Origin: Bacillota bacterium
GTDB taxonomy: Bacteria; Bacillota; Clostridia; Lachnospirales; CAG-274
Assembly (NCBI GenBank): GCA_017543265.1
Contig: JAFYGI010000049.1
Coordinates: 1-63,600 of the forward strand
Reading direction: 5' to 3'
DNA length: 63,600 bases
In this document: piece by piece, positions 1 through 8,012 of the stretch
Position numbering within the stretch: the first letter of the stretch is position 1
Layout of the letters: every line of letters begins with the position of its first letter
Notes under the pieces: model-generated
What the model was told of the DNA's origin: nothing
Database searches by the model: none
The model's input: only the letters and a program-made list of their open reading frames with translations
Made by a program: the position numbers and the translations under genes

Positions 1-7
1 CTTGGAA

Positions 8-78
8 CAGGGGTGGAAGGAATCGAACCCTCGCTAAAGGTTTTGGAGACCTCTGTCATACCATTTGACCACACCCCT
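8..78 (-). tRNA. tRNA-Trp (anticodon CCA)
   Basis: On the minus strand the sequence folds as a cloverleaf. The acceptor stem AGGGGTG pairs with CACCCCT, the anticodon loop is CTCCAAA (anticodon CCA), the T-loop is GGTTCGATTCC, and the discriminator is G. The 3' CCA is not encoded, so it would be added by the cca product found at 47955. A consensus promoter lies just upstream on the same strand. Confidence 0.97.
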
Positions 79-103
79 ATATATTTTGTTCAACAACTAT
101 TTT

Positions 104-132
104 ATTATAGCACAATTAAAATAAAAAGTCAA
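104..132 (-). promoter_or_regulatory. Promoter of tRNA-Trp
   Basis: On the minus strand TTGACT is separated by 17 bases from a perfect TATAAT. The predicted start lies about 20 bases before the tRNA 5' end. Seen directly in sequence; not experimentally known. Confidence 0.85.
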
Positions 133-150
133 CATTTTTTTGCAGTTTTT

Positions 151-193
151 GGATAGGGGGCGGTTTTGGACAGCAAGAACCGTCTCCCTGTCC
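151..193. repeat. Dispersed imperfect palindrome, copy 1
   Basis: GGATAGGGGGCGGTT pairs imperfectly with AACCGTCTCCCTGTCC. The core GGACAGCAAGAACCGTC is shared with the palindrome at 1608-1652 (GGACAGAAGAACCGTCC). The two copies flank the secreted-protein operon. It resembles small intergenic palindromic repeats common in Clostridia; function unknown. Confidence 0.6.
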
Positions 194-204
194 TTTACGG
201 CAGT

Positions 205-238
205 AAATAAAAAGACCCCGCGGTTTTATCCGCGGGGT
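205..238 (-). terminator. Intrinsic terminator of the 249-1324 minus-strand operon
   Basis: On the minus strand ACCCCGCGG and CCGCGGGGT form a 9-bp stem with a 6-base loop, followed by CTTTTTATTT. It begins 11 bases past the stop codon of the 43-residue gene. Confidence 0.9.
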
Positions 239-248
239 GAATGGTTTA

Positions 249-380
249 TCAGAACTTAACCTCGAGTTTGCCGAGTGTTTCCTGCTTTGTCTGATTAACT
301 GTAAGGCCGCTTGCCATGATAACGTCGCTTTCAACGATAACTGTTACCATAACTTCGGGTGATGTATATTCTTTTCTCAT
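249..380 (-). CDS. 43-residue SG-motif small peptide, function unknown
   Basis: A 43-residue protein starting MRKEYTSPEVMV, with an excellent ribosome binding site (GGGGAGGATAAG) ahead of ATG at 380. It lies 20 bases downstream of the secreted protein gene and ahead of a strong terminator, so it is the second gene of a two-gene operon. It has no signal peptide or membrane segment. The pattern is Y-x-x-P-E near the N-terminus, an acidic S-D-V-I, then A-S-G. The 49-residue protein at 41143-41292 has the same plan (T-Y-S-E-P, S-D, V-S-G) and also follows a large secreted protein. Y-x-x-P resembles leader motifs of some RiPP precursors, but no maturation enzyme is in the window. Reading frame confident; role unknown. 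Confidence 0.75.
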   Translation of the reverse strand: MRKEYTSPEVMVTVIVESDVIMASGLTVNQTKQETLGKLEVKF

Positions 381-400
381 TTTAACTTATCCTCCCCTGA

Positions 401-1324
401 TTATTCGCTGAAACTGATCTGACCCTGAATAGCTGCAAGGCTTTCGGGTGCGCCTGTTACAGTAACCTCAAAGCCGTAAACAAGGTCTGTGGAGTTTGCA
501 CCGCCAAGGTTTGCTGCTGTGTATTCTGTGCTGCCTAACTGAACAGATGTGAAAACTTCGCTGTATGCTGAGCCGTTTACGGTAAAGGAGTTGATAGCCT
601 CTGCCTGTGCTGCGGAGATAAGTGCTACTGCATAGAACTTGTCGCCCGACTTAACAACTGCAACCTGCTGGTCTGTTACACCGTTAGCGATACCGTCTTC
701 AAGTGTGGGTGCTGCATCAGAAGGTACGAAAACAACACCGACGAAGTCGTGGTTTGAACCACAACCGCCTAACTGATATTTTGTATTTGCTGTAACGTCA
801 TAGCTGTATGATACAATTTGCTTTCCGTCGGCATCTGCTGATTTAACCGCTGTACGGGTATCACCAGAAACAGTTACCAAAGCGACGTTTTTTCCTGAAC
901 TGTCAGACTGATAGTATGTATATATGGTTATAGTTCCATCAACTTTAGGTGTTATATCAAAGCCGGGTCTGAAGTTAGATGCCGATGTACCGTCCTCTTT
1001 TGTGTATGCTAATTGGAGACCTTGCGTAACACTACCGTCTTTTGTTTTAACATTTGTTCGTAACGCTCTGTTTACTGTCTGAGCATCACTTACATGATAA
1101 TTAGTGTCGCTTGCTTTGATTGTGTATACCTGACCGTCTACCGATTTTACAGAAATCACATCAGTATCCTCAGAATACTCTGTTACTGCGCTAAGCGTTG
1201 AGTCTTTCTCGCCGGTTACAAAAGCGTTTACAGGATCGGCAGCCATTGCAGCTACACTTGTGATTGCCATAGTAGCGCCGACAACTGCAACTGCCACTAC
1301 GGACTTTAATAATGATTTTCTCAT
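401..1324 (-). CDS. Secreted protein with beta-sandwich region, function unknown
   Basis: A 307-residue protein. ATG at 1324 is chosen because CAAGGAGGAAAACAAAAA precedes it and the protein then begins with a classical signal peptide (MRKSLLKS, an Ala/Val-rich core, AMA-A cleavage near residue 29). A further-upstream in-frame start would add an implausible Cys-rich stretch. The middle (about residues 110-195) has alternating strands ending in ANTKYQLGG and FVGVVFVP. This resembles the small sandwich domain at the N-terminus of the pectinesterase at 35277 (TYYVTVTG, YCYGAEF), suggesting carbohydrate binding or a surface role. That is inference from a short similarity. No catalytic motif was recognised. 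It is transcribed from a good promoter at 1473-1501 and followed by the 43-residue gene. Confidence 0.85.
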   Translation of the reverse strand: MRKSLLKSVVAVAVVGATMAITSVAAMAADPVNAFVTGEKDSTLSAVTEYSEDTDVISVKSVDGQVYTIKASDTNYHVSDAQTVNRALRTNVKTKDGSVTQGLQLAYTKEDGTSASNFRPGFDITPKVDGTITIYTYYQSDSSGKNVALVTVSGDTRTAVKSADADGKQIVSYSYDVTANTKYQLGGCGSNHDFVGVVFVPSDAAPTLEDGIANGVTDQQVAVVKSGDKFYAVALISAAQAEAINSFTVNGSAYSEVFTSVQLGSTEYTAANLGGANSTDLVYGFEVTVTGAPESLAAIQGQISFSE

Positions 1325-1472
1325 TTTTTGTTTTCCTCCTTGAGAATTTTGTTTTGTTTTGAAACCCTTACCCCTCTGTCTGCCCCTTGCAGACAGCCCC
1401 ATAAGCGTTTCCGTACAGGACTTGCAAAATATCCTCACACTTATTTTACAAGTCCCGCACAATGATAAGGTT

Positions 1473-1501
1473 ATTATATAATAAAATGCGGAAAAAATCA
1501 A
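1473..1501 (-). promoter_or_regulatory. Promoter of the secreted-protein operon
   Basis: Minus strand TTGATT, 17-base spacer, TATAAT, giving a 5' untranslated region of about 140 bases before ATG 1324. Confidence 0.75.
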
Positions 1502-1607
1502 TAAAAAATTAAAGTTTATGCAGTTTTGACAAAAACAGGGGTCGGTTGTTGGTGAATTTGCGAGCGAGGGTGGATAGCGGGGATGGTGGTTGGACGGCGG
1601 GGCGAGT

Positions 1608-1652
1608 GGACAGGGGGAGGTGTGAGTGGACAGAAGAACCGTCCCCCTGTCC
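1608..1652. repeat. Dispersed imperfect palindrome, copy 2
   Basis: GGACAGGGGGAGG pairs with the complement in ACCGTCCCCCTGTCC. The core matches copy 1 at 151-193. The rest of the 1502-1705 gap is G-rich on the plus strand and shows no convincing gene. Confidence 0.65.
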
Positions 1653-1705
1653 CTCTCCTTCCGTCACGCATTTGCAAAAACGGCAAAATTCAACGCAAAA
1701 ACCTA

Positions 1706-1734
1706 TTGTACATCGTGCGAAAGTGTGGTATAAT
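1706..1734 (+). promoter_or_regulatory. Promoter of the flippase gene
   Basis: TTGTAC, 17-base spacer, TATAAT, about 40 bases before ATG 1773. Confidence 0.75.
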
Positions 1735-1772
1735 CATTAACCGAATAACAACAACTTATCTGGGAGAATAAA

Positions 1773-3329
1773 ATGTCGGAGCAAAGCACGCAAAAGGGCC
1801 GCATGGCCAAAGACACAATTATATATATGGCGGCGAAGGGCATAGAGGGCATTGTCGGTATTGTAACAATGTCCAAAATGACCGACCTTTTTGTGCCCGA
1901 AATGATGGGACATTATTCCACGGTCAATATTGCGGTAACGACTGCGGGCATGGTGTTTATACAATGGCTGGTGCAGTCGGTAATGCGCTATATAAACAAA
2001 TATCAGCTTGAAAAGCGCGAGGAAAGCTTTTACACAACGGTTTTCCTGGCGTGGGCAAAGTCAAATGTAATGGGCATGGTCTTTACACCCGCCGTGATAT
2101 TTGCGGCGCTGGGCGTGATGCACCTTTTGTATATGGCCTTTGGTATGTACGCATGGGCGGCGGGGCTGGCGTTCCCGATAATGCTGGGCAAGCTTAAACA
2201 GGTGGTAACACCGCTGCTTCTGCTGCTTTGCGCGGCGTGGTTCGTGACCTACAACACGGCGCAGCTTGTTATTGCCATGCTTGCGGCGCTCAGAAAGGCC
2301 AAGCTTAACCTTTTACTGAGCATGATAACCGTCTGCGGCAGGCTGGGCTTTATGTGGCTGTTCTGCGTGCTTTGGGGCAGCCGTGTGGAATGGATATTTT
2401 TAAGCTATTTTATAACCGACGGTACGGTGTCGCTTATCGGCCTTATAAATCTGCGGTTCTTCAAATATTTTAATGCCAAAAACGGCAGCAAGGCCATACA
2501 AAACGAGCTTAAGCAGTACGGTATGCCGCTTATGGGCAACATGATAACCACATCGGTACTTAATAAGTCCGATATTTACATAGTGTCGGGGCTTTTGGGC
2601 TTTGGCATGGCGGGCATTTATCAGACAAACTACAGCCTTATCGCAACGGCGTTCACCCTGCTGTCGGCAAGCGTTATGCGCGGCAGCTATCCCACCATTT
2701 TAAGGATGTGGAGCGAGGGCAAAAAGGAGCTTACCGAGCATCTTATAAGCGATGCGGTGCGTATGTATCTGCTTTTGAGCGTGCCTGCGGTGCTGGGCGT
2801 GGCATCGGTCAGCGATGTTGTGGCGGCGGCGCTGTTTGAAAAACGGTATTTTGAGGGCAATACGATAATGTTCTGGGTGGCGCTGGGCATGATGTTCCTT
2901 GGCCTTACCGAGTATTCCATAAAGCATTGGGAGCTGACGGCCAACACAAAGGCCATATTCAAGCGCTCGCTTATAGGCGGCATTGTTAATGTGGTACTAA
3001 ACCTTGTTTTTATCCGCGTGTTCAAGACCTATTATGTGGCGGCGGTAACTACGTTTATCGGCTTTTTCGTGTATTTCCTGCTGGCGCGGTTCGGTACAAG
3101 AAAATACATAAAATGGCAGCTTCCCGCCATGACCTATGTCAGGATAATAGGCAGCGGACTTATAATGTTTGCGGCGCTGATGCTTATAAAAGCGCATCTG
3201 CCGTATAACAAAGCGACCCTGCTGCTGCTTGTTGCCGCGGGTGCGGCGGTATACGGGGCTGTGCTGCTCGGCTCGGGCGAGATAAAGGGCGAGGTAAAGG
3301 CTGTTATGGGCAAATTAAGAAAAAAATGA
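1773..3329 (+). CDS. MOP-superfamily polysaccharide flippase (Wzx/MurJ-like)
   Basis: A 518-residue, strongly hydrophobic protein with about 12-14 predicted membrane segments, the size and layout of the MOP (MATE/Wzx/MurJ) exporters. Such proteins flip lipid-linked oligosaccharides across the cytoplasmic membrane. Supporting features are the N-terminal helix plus polar GHYSTVNIAV region, the central QYGMPLMGNM stretch, and the basic C-terminal GKLRKK. The start has GGGAG eight bases upstream. It has its own promoter and terminator, so it is a single-gene unit at the head of a polysaccharide locus with a dehydrogenase, glycosyltransferases and a polymerase. The exported substrate is therefore probably the repeat unit made by those genes, but lipid II or teichoic precursor export cannot be excluded. 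Confidence 0.85.
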   Translation: MSEQSTQKGRMAKDTIIYMAAKGIEGIVGIVTMSKMTDLFVPEMMGHYSTVNIAVTTAGMVFIQWLVQSVMRYINKYQLEKREESFYTTVFLAWAKSNVMGMVFTPAVIFAALGVMHLLYMAFGMYAWAAGLAFPIMLGKLKQVVTPLLLLLCAAWFVTYNTAQLVIAMLAALRKAKLNLLLSMITVCGRLGFMWLFCVLWGSRVEWIFLSYFITDGTVSLIGLINLRFFKYFNAKNGSKAIQNELKQYGMPLMGNMITTSVLNKSDIYIVSGLLGFGMAGIYQTNYSLIATAFTLLSASVMRGSYPTILRMWSEGKKELTEHLISDAVRMYLLLSVPAVLGVASVSDVVAAALFEKRYFEGNTIMFWVALGMMFLGLTEYSIKHWELTANTKAIFKRSLIGGIVNVVLNLVFIRVFKTYYVAAVTTFIGFFVYFLLARFGTRKYIKWQLPAMTYVRIIGSGLIMFAALMLIKAHLPYNKATLLLLVAAGAAVYGAVLLGSGEIKGEVKAVMGKLRKK

Positions 3330-3332
3330 GTT

Positions 3333-3363
3333 AAAGGGGCGTGTTTTGCGCCCCTTTGTTTTT
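3333..3363 (+). terminator. Terminator of the flippase gene
   Basis: AAAGGGGCG pairs with CGCCCCTTT (9 bp, 7-base loop), followed by GTTTTT. It begins three bases after the stop codon. Confidence 0.9.
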
Positions 3364-3444
3364 GCCGCAAAGCGGGGCTGCCGTACATCGGCCGACGGGT
3401 CTTGCCGCAATAAAAACGGGAAATTTCAAAAAATTGTTAAATAG

Positions 3445-3473
3445 TTGATTTTTGTTTTTAAATGTGATATAAT
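3445..3473 (+). promoter_or_regulatory. Promoter of the polysaccharide operon
   Basis: TTGATT, 17-base spacer, perfect TATAAT. The transcript would start near 3480 and carry a leader of about 148 bases before ATG 3628. Confidence 0.85.
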
Positions 3474-3492
3474 ATGATCTGTATGATGTTAT

Positions 3493-3574
3493 CAATAATT
3501 GCTGCCGTGAAAGTCGGAAATATTTCGGTGTTCACGATATGACGGGGCCTGTAAATTATTGCTTTGACGCAGGC
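3493..3574 (+). ncRNA. Structured 5' leader, candidate cis-regulatory RNA
   Basis: The leader contains a perfect 8-bp long-range pairing, CAATAATT (3493-3500) with AATTATTG (3554-3561). This encloses an inner hairpin CGTGAA (3506-3511) with TTCACG (3531-3536) and the self-complementary GAAATATTTC. A second helix GCCTG (3547-3551) with CAGGC (3570-3574) would place the AATTATTG arm in its loop. The two are thus a pseudoknot or mutually exclusive states. That is the layout of a regulatory leader. It matches no riboswitch class I recognise. Confidence 0.45.
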
Positions 3575-3627
3575 TTCGGTCCAATTATTTTATTCGTTTA
3601 CTATACAACAAAAGGAGATATGTGCAA

Positions 3628-4887
3628 ATGAAAAGTATTTGTGTCATCGGTATCGGTTATGTGGGTCTGCCGACTGCGGCCATGTTTGCCTCAAAGGGTT
3701 ACAAGGTCATCGGCTACGACCTTAACGAAAAGGCGGTAAATGCGCTTAACAAAGGTGAGATAATCATTGAGGAGCCCGGCCTTGGCGACCTGGTAAAGGA
3801 CGTTGTTAAAAAGGGCTTTCTTACGGCGCAGACGACCTGCCCCCGCGATTGCGATGTGTATATAATTGCGGTGCCTACACCCATAAACCCCGACAAAACG
3901 GCGGATATGCGCTTTGTGGAGTCGGCAACAAGGGCTGTTGTGCCCTGTGTGAAAAAGGGCAGCATCGTTGTACTGGAGTCTACATCACCGCCCAGAACGG
4001 TAGAGGACCTTATGCTTCCCATACTCAGAGAAACCGGTCTTGAAATAGGCGAGGAGCTGCTTGTGGCGCATTCGCCCGAGCGTATCCTGCCCGGCAAGGT
4101 AATTGAGGAGCTGCGCACAAACAGCCGTATCGTCGGCGGTATCAACGAAAAGTCCTCGCTTGCCGTAAAAGAGGTATACGAAAGTATTGTCGAGGGCGAG
4201 ATACTTCTTACCACATCCACAACGGCCGAGATGTGCAAGCTGATGGAAAACACCTTCCGCGATGTTAATATTGCACTTGCCAACGAGCTTGCAAAAATGA
4301 GTGAGGAGCTTGGCGTAAACGCATGGGATGTTATCCGCATGGCTAATTATCACCCCCGCGTTAATATTTTAAGCCCCGGCCCCGGTGTGGGCGGACATTG
4401 TATCGCGCTTGACCCGTGGTTTTTGGTCGAAAAGTCGAAAAATGCAAAGCTTATCCACCAGAGCAGGCTCAACAACGACTCCATGCCCGAGTTTGTAAGG
4501 GACAAGACAGAAAAGATAATCGGCGGTCTGAACGGCAAAAATGTTGCCGTTTACGGCGTTACATACAAGCCCAATATCGACGATGTGCGCGAGAGCCCCG
4601 TTATGCACCTTATAGACCTGCTTAAAAATGCGGGTGCAAAGGTGAGCGTATGCGACCCGCACGCTGCCGAAAAGATAGAGGGCAGCAAGGATATTTACGG
4701 TGCCGCAGACGGCTGTGATATCCTTGTGCTGGGCGTAAACCACAACGAGTTTAAGGACGTTGATTTTGCAAAGCTTACCGCAAATATGGGCGCAAAAAAT
4801 ATCCTTGACACCAGAAACTTCTGGAACAAGGCCGATGTTGAGGCTGCGGGTGCGAAGTATTATCTGCTTGGCGACGGCACGAGATAA
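3628..4887 (+). CDS. wecC: UDP-N-acetyl-D-mannosamine dehydrogenase (WecC-like UDP-sugar dehydrogenase)
   Basis: A 419-residue nucleotide-sugar dehydrogenase that oxidises the C6 hydroxyl of a UDP-sugar to a uronic acid with NAD+. The N-terminal Rossmann motif GIGYVGLP is at residues 8-15. The catalytic cysteine is C258 in PGVGGHCIALDPWF, a form typical of the UDP-ManNAc (WecC/CapL) branch rather than UDP-glucose dehydrogenase. ATG 3628 is preferred because AGGAG lies 10 bases upstream; a GTG two codons earlier is too close to it. It is the first gene of an operon of glycosyltransferases and a polymerase. A TagA/WecG-type transferase follows at 12880, also ManNAc-linked in known families. This points to ManNAc or ManNAcA in the polymer (inference). 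Confidence 0.9.
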   Translation: MKSICVIGIGYVGLPTAAMFASKGYKVIGYDLNEKAVNALNKGEIIIEEPGLGDLVKDVVKKGFLTAQTTCPRDCDVYIIAVPTPINPDKTADMRFVESATRAVVPCVKKGSIVVLESTSPPRTVEDLMLPILRETGLEIGEELLVAHSPERILPGKVIEELRTNSRIVGGINEKSSLAVKEVYESIVEGEILLTTSTTAEMCKLMENTFRDVNIALANELAKMSEELGVNAWDVIRMANYHPRVNILSPGPGVGGHCIALDPWFLVEKSKNAKLIHQSRLNNDSMPEFVRDKTEKIIGGLNGKNVAVYGVTYKPNIDDVRESPVMHLIDLLKNAGAKVSVCDPHAAEKIEGSKDIYGAADGCDILVLGVNHNEFKDVDFAKLTANMGAKNILDTRNFWNKADVEAAGAKYYLLGDGTR

Positions 4888-4914
4888 GGCCGAAAGGATA
4901 AACAAAGACAAGTG

Positions 4915-5205
4915 ATGAAGGAATATGCGGCTTATGCCATTATAGTTTATGAGCTTATCATCAACCTGTTCACCTTTATTTTATACGGGGCGGACAAGTA
5001 CAGGGCGAAGCACGACAAATACCGCGTACCCGAGGCAAAGCTGTTGTTTTTTGCCTTTATCGGCGGTGCGTTGGGCGCGTTTCTGGGGATGAAATGTTTT
5101 CATCATAAAACACTTAAGTTAAAATTCAAGCTGGTCTATGTACTGCTTGTTTTGCAGGCCGCGCTTGCGTGCTTCGGCCTGTATCGGTATTTTTATATGC
5201 AGTAA
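4915..5205 (+). CDS. DUF1294 small membrane protein
   Basis: A 96-residue protein with the DUF1294 pattern: an N-terminal helix, then YGADKYRAKHDKYRVPE, then FIGGALGAFLGMKCFHHKT, then a last hydrophobic helix. Members are integral membrane proteins of unknown function. The start is uncertain: GTG 4912 and ATG 4915 are adjacent and only a weak AAGGAT lies upstream, so it may be translated by coupling to the dehydrogenase that ends 27 bases before. It lies inside the polysaccharide operon but no specific role can be deduced. Confidence 0.8.
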   Translation: MKEYAAYAIIVYELIINLFTFILYGADKYRAKHDKYRVPEAKLLFFAFIGGALGAFLGMKCFHHKTLKLKFKLVYVLLVLQAALACFGLYRYFYMQ

Positions 5206-5218
5206 AGGGGTGGGGGAC

Positions 5219-5560
5219 ATGATATTAGTCAACACGGATTTTATAACGGGAAAAAATTTTGTTATGGTAGGCTTTGTGCAGGGTACCGTACTGCACCAGA
5301 CCAACACGGGCGGCGTTGCGGGTACGCACGGCGTTACCAGCCTTAAAGCCATGGGCGGCGGCGGTGACCTGCTTACCCAGATGATGGAGCAGTCAAGGAC
5401 CGATGCGGCGCAGAAGCTTATCTCTGCCGCGGAGGAGCTGGGTGCGGATGCCGTGATAAATGTGGAATATCATTCTTCCATGGTCACGCCAAGCGCGTGC
5501 GAGATAGTGTACACGGGCACGGCCGTTAAATTCAGAAAGGTCGCAAATACAGGCTTCTGA
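5219..5560 (+). CDS. YbjQ/UPF0145 heavy-metal-binding-domain family protein
   Basis: A 113-residue protein matching the YbjQ (UPF0145, DUF74) family, which forms small oligomeric beta-rich assemblies of unknown function. Family features visible are GKNFVMVGFVQGTV near the N-terminus, the Gly-rich GGGGDLLTQMMEQSR, the AAEELGADAVINVEY helix-strand, and GTAVKF at the end. ATG 5219 is preceded by AAAGGGGTGGGGGAC. It is 13 bases from the previous gene and 12 from the next, so it is co-transcribed with the polysaccharide genes. The link may be only positional. Confidence 0.85.
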   Translation: MILVNTDFITGKNFVMVGFVQGTVLHQTNTGGVAGTHGVTSLKAMGGGGDLLTQMMEQSRTDAAQKLISAAEELGADAVINVEYHSSMVTPSACEIVYTGTAVKFRKVANTGF

Positions 5561-5572
5561 GAGGACAGGTAA

Positions 5573-6823
5573 ATGAAAAAAGTATTGATGATCGCAAATC
5601 AGTTTCCGCCTATGGGCGGCAGCGGCGTACAGCGCAGCGTTAAATTTGTCAAGCATTTAAGGGCCTTCGGCTATGAGCCCGTGGTTTTCACGCGCGAGGT
5701 GGGCAATATGCCCCTTAAGGACGAGACCCTTTTAAAGGATGTGCCCGTGGGCGTTAAGATATACCGCACAAAGCCCTATGAGGCACCCGAGGCGCAAGGG
5801 ATAATGCGCATACCAGGCAAAATACTGGGCAAGCTTATCATACCCGACAGCGCAAGACTGTGGATGGAAAACGCCAAAAAAGAGGTGCTTAAGGTAATAA
5901 AGGACGAGAATATAAATATAATATATACTACCTCCGCACCCTACAGCGACCACCTTCTCGGGCGCTATATCAAGCGCAAAATGCCCAATATCAAGTGGGC
6001 GGCCGATTTCAGGGACGAGTGGACGAACAACCCCTACACCCTCGATAATCCCTATAACCCCATAAGGACAAAGATAGAAAAGGATATGGAGCGCTCCGTT
6101 TTGCTGGAGGCGGATATGCTTATCACAAATACGCCCGTAATGCGCAAAAATTTTGTGGAGAACAACGGCCTTAAAGGCGACAATTTTTTTGTTATACCAA
6201 ATGGCTATGATGTGGAGGATTTTGAGGGCCTGGAGATAAAGGATGCCCAAAACGACAAATTCACTATGGTCTATACGGGTGCGCTTTACGGCCGCAGAAA
6301 GCCCGATACTTTTTTCGAGGCCTTAAAGCAGCTTAAAGCCGAGGGCAAAATAAAGCCCGAGACATTTTTGGTAAAGCTGATAGGCAATTATCATAAGGAT
6401 AAATTGCAGGCGCAGATAGACAGCTTCGGGCTGACAAAGGAATTTGAGATAGTGGGCTATGTGCCCCATGACGAATGTATACGTCACCAGCTTTCCGCCG
6501 ACAGCCTTGTGCTTATCGAGGGCACGGGACGCGGTGCGGAGGCCTTCTATACGGGCAAGATATTTGAATATATGAATACGGGCAAGCCCGTGCTTGCTAT
6601 CCTGCCCGAAAACGGCGCGGCCGCCGACTTGGTAAGAAAAAGCCGCATTGGCGTTGTTGCGCACACCGATACGGTGGAAAAAATTAAGGATATAATTTTT
6701 GATTATTACGATAAATGGACAAGGGGCGAGCTGACCTTCGACCCCGACAGGACCGTTATTGAGGGCTTTGAAAGAAAGGCACTCACGGCGGAGCTGGCAA
6801 AGGTCTTTGACAAAATGGTCTGA
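5573..6823 (+). CDS. GT4-family glycosyltransferase
   Basis: A 416-residue cytoplasmic glycosyltransferase of the GT-B, family 4 type, transferring a sugar from a nucleotide donor to the growing lipid-linked unit. The N-terminal acceptor domain begins KKVLMIANQFPPMGGSGVQR, a Gly-rich loop typical of GT4. The C-terminal donor domain starts near residue 225 (MVYTGALYGRRKPD) and holds GRGAEAFYTGKIFEYMNTG, in place of the usual E-x7-E motif, near residues 325-345. The binding site is AGAGGACAGG. It lies inside the polysaccharide operon ahead of a second, different GT4 gene. Donor and linkage cannot be read from sequence. Confidence 0.88.
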   Translation: MKKVLMIANQFPPMGGSGVQRSVKFVKHLRAFGYEPVVFTREVGNMPLKDETLLKDVPVGVKIYRTKPYEAPEAQGIMRIPGKILGKLIIPDSARLWMENAKKEVLKVIKDENINIIYTTSAPYSDHLLGRYIKRKMPNIKWAADFRDEWTNNPYTLDNPYNPIRTKIEKDMERSVLLEADMLITNTPVMRKNFVENNGLKGDNFFVIPNGYDVEDFEGLEIKDAQNDKFTMVYTGALYGRRKPDTFFEALKQLKAEGKIKPETFLVKLIGNYHKDKLQAQIDSFGLTKEFEIVGYVPHDECIRHQLSADSLVLIEGTGRGAEAFYTGKIFEYMNTGKPVLAILPENGAAADLVRKSRIGVVAHTDTVEKIKDIIFDYYDKWTRGELTFDPDRTVIEGFERKALTAELAKVFDKMV

Positions 6824-6869
6824 AAGCGAAAAAACTGTTTTTCGCCGGATTAAAAAAGGAAGTGACAGA

Positions 6870-8006
6870 GTGAAAATACTGCATTTTATAAGCGGCGGTG
6901 ATACGGGCGGTGCAAAGGCGCACGTTCTTGCCCTGCTTGACAGTTTAAGAAAAAAGAATATCGATGTTAGCCTGCTGTGCATAATGGAAGGTATTTTCAC
7001 AAAGGAAGCCCGTGAAATGGGCATACCCGTCACCATTATCCCGCAGAAAAAACGCTATGATATTTCGGTGATAAAAAAGATAAAGCACTTTATTATCGAC
7101 AGCGGGTGCGATCTGGTGCATTGTCACGGCGCAAGGGCAAATTATATCGCGCTTTTTATTATGAACAGCCTTGATGTGCCCTTTGTGACCACCCTGCACA
7201 GCGACTACAAGCTGGACTTTGTAGGGAACTGGCGCAAAAACCTTATTTTCACCCCGATAAATGCCTTTGCGCTGCGGCGGTTCAAGCATATACTCACGGT
7301 CACGAACGTGTTTAAGGAAATGCTTATATCCCGCAGGTTCAAGGCGGAGCGGCTTGAAGTTATCTATAACGGCATTGATTTTTCAAAGGACATAACACAC
7401 CTTACCAAGGCCGAGTTTTTGGAGCATTTTGGTTTAAAATACACCGAAAACACCGTTTTTATCGGCATAGCCGCAAGGTTTGACGCGGTAAAGGGCGTAA
7501 ATGTGTTTATGCGGGCGGTAAAGGAATTCTGCGATATGCTGCCCGATGCCGATGTTTCCTTCCTGTTGCCCGGTGCGGGCGAGATGGAGGAGGAGCTGAA
7601 AAAATACAAGGCGGACAATAACCTTGAAAAGGCACATTTTCTCGGCATGATAAACGACGAAAAGCTGATGATGGGCTTTTACAACACCGTTGATGTAAAC
7701 TGCCTTACTTCGTACTCCGAAAGCTTCCCCTATGCGCTTTTGGAGGGCGCAAGGGCGGGCAAGGCCACTGTCGCAACGGCGGTGGGCGGCATTGTCGAGA
7801 TGATAGACGACAAGCAGAACGGACGGCTGGTGGCGGCGGACGACAGCAAGGCGCTGGCCGCGGTCTGGAAGGAGCTTTACGGCGATAAACAGCTGCGCGA
7901 AAGATACGGTGCGGCTTTCAATAAAAAGGCAGCGGAAAAGTTTTCCGTGGAAAGCATGGCCGATACACACGAAAAGATATACAAAAAAATTATAGACAAA
8001 GGATGA
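6870..8006 (+). CDS. GT4-family glycosyltransferase
   Basis: A 378-residue retaining glycosyltransferase. GTG 6870 is taken as start because AAAGGAAGTGA lies upstream and the protein then begins correctly at KILHFISGGDTGGAKAHVL, the N-terminal Gly loop of GT4. The donor domain begins near residue 190 (FIGIAARFDAVKGVN) and has the E-x7-E motif in SYSESFPYALLEGARAG, typical of CapM/PimB-like enzymes. It probably adds another sugar of the repeat unit. The 46-base gap from the preceding gene has no promoter or terminator, and the next gene begins 6 bases on, so the operon continues. Confidence 0.9.
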   Translation: MKILHFISGGDTGGAKAHVLALLDSLRKKNIDVSLLCIMEGIFTKEAREMGIPVTIIPQKKRYDISVIKKIKHFIIDSGCDLVHCHGARANYIALFIMNSLDVPFVTTLHSDYKLDFVGNWRKNLIFTPINAFALRRFKHILTVTNVFKEMLISRRFKAERLEVIYNGIDFSKDITHLTKAEFLEHFGLKYTENTVFIGIAARFDAVKGVNVFMRAVKEFCDMLPDADVSFLLPGAGEMEEELKKYKADNNLEKAHFLGMINDEKLMMGFYNTVDVNCLTSYSESFPYALLEGARAGKATVATAVGGIVEMIDDKQNGRLVAADDSKALAAVWKELYGDKQLRERYGAAFNKKAAEKFSVESMADTHEKIYKKIIDKG

Positions 8007-8012
8007 CGAAAG

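Noticed and set aside
249..380. Lasso-peptide precursor
   Set aside because: The Y-x-x-P motif is suggestive, but no lasso cyclase, RRE or protease gene lies near, and the core-region Gly/Asp spacing is not convincing.
401..1501. Longer start for the secreted protein (366 residues)
   Set aside because: It would include the promoter and hide the signal peptide; ATG 1324 has AAGGAGG in front.
1546..1771. Small plus-strand frames in 1546-1771
   Set aside because: They lie in a G-rich palindromic stretch without ribosome binding sites and overlap the flippase promoter.
3481..3600. Known riboswitch (c-di-GMP, preQ1, glmS-like) before the dehydrogenase gene
   Set aside because: Conserved cores of those classes are not present; kept only as an unclassified structured leader.
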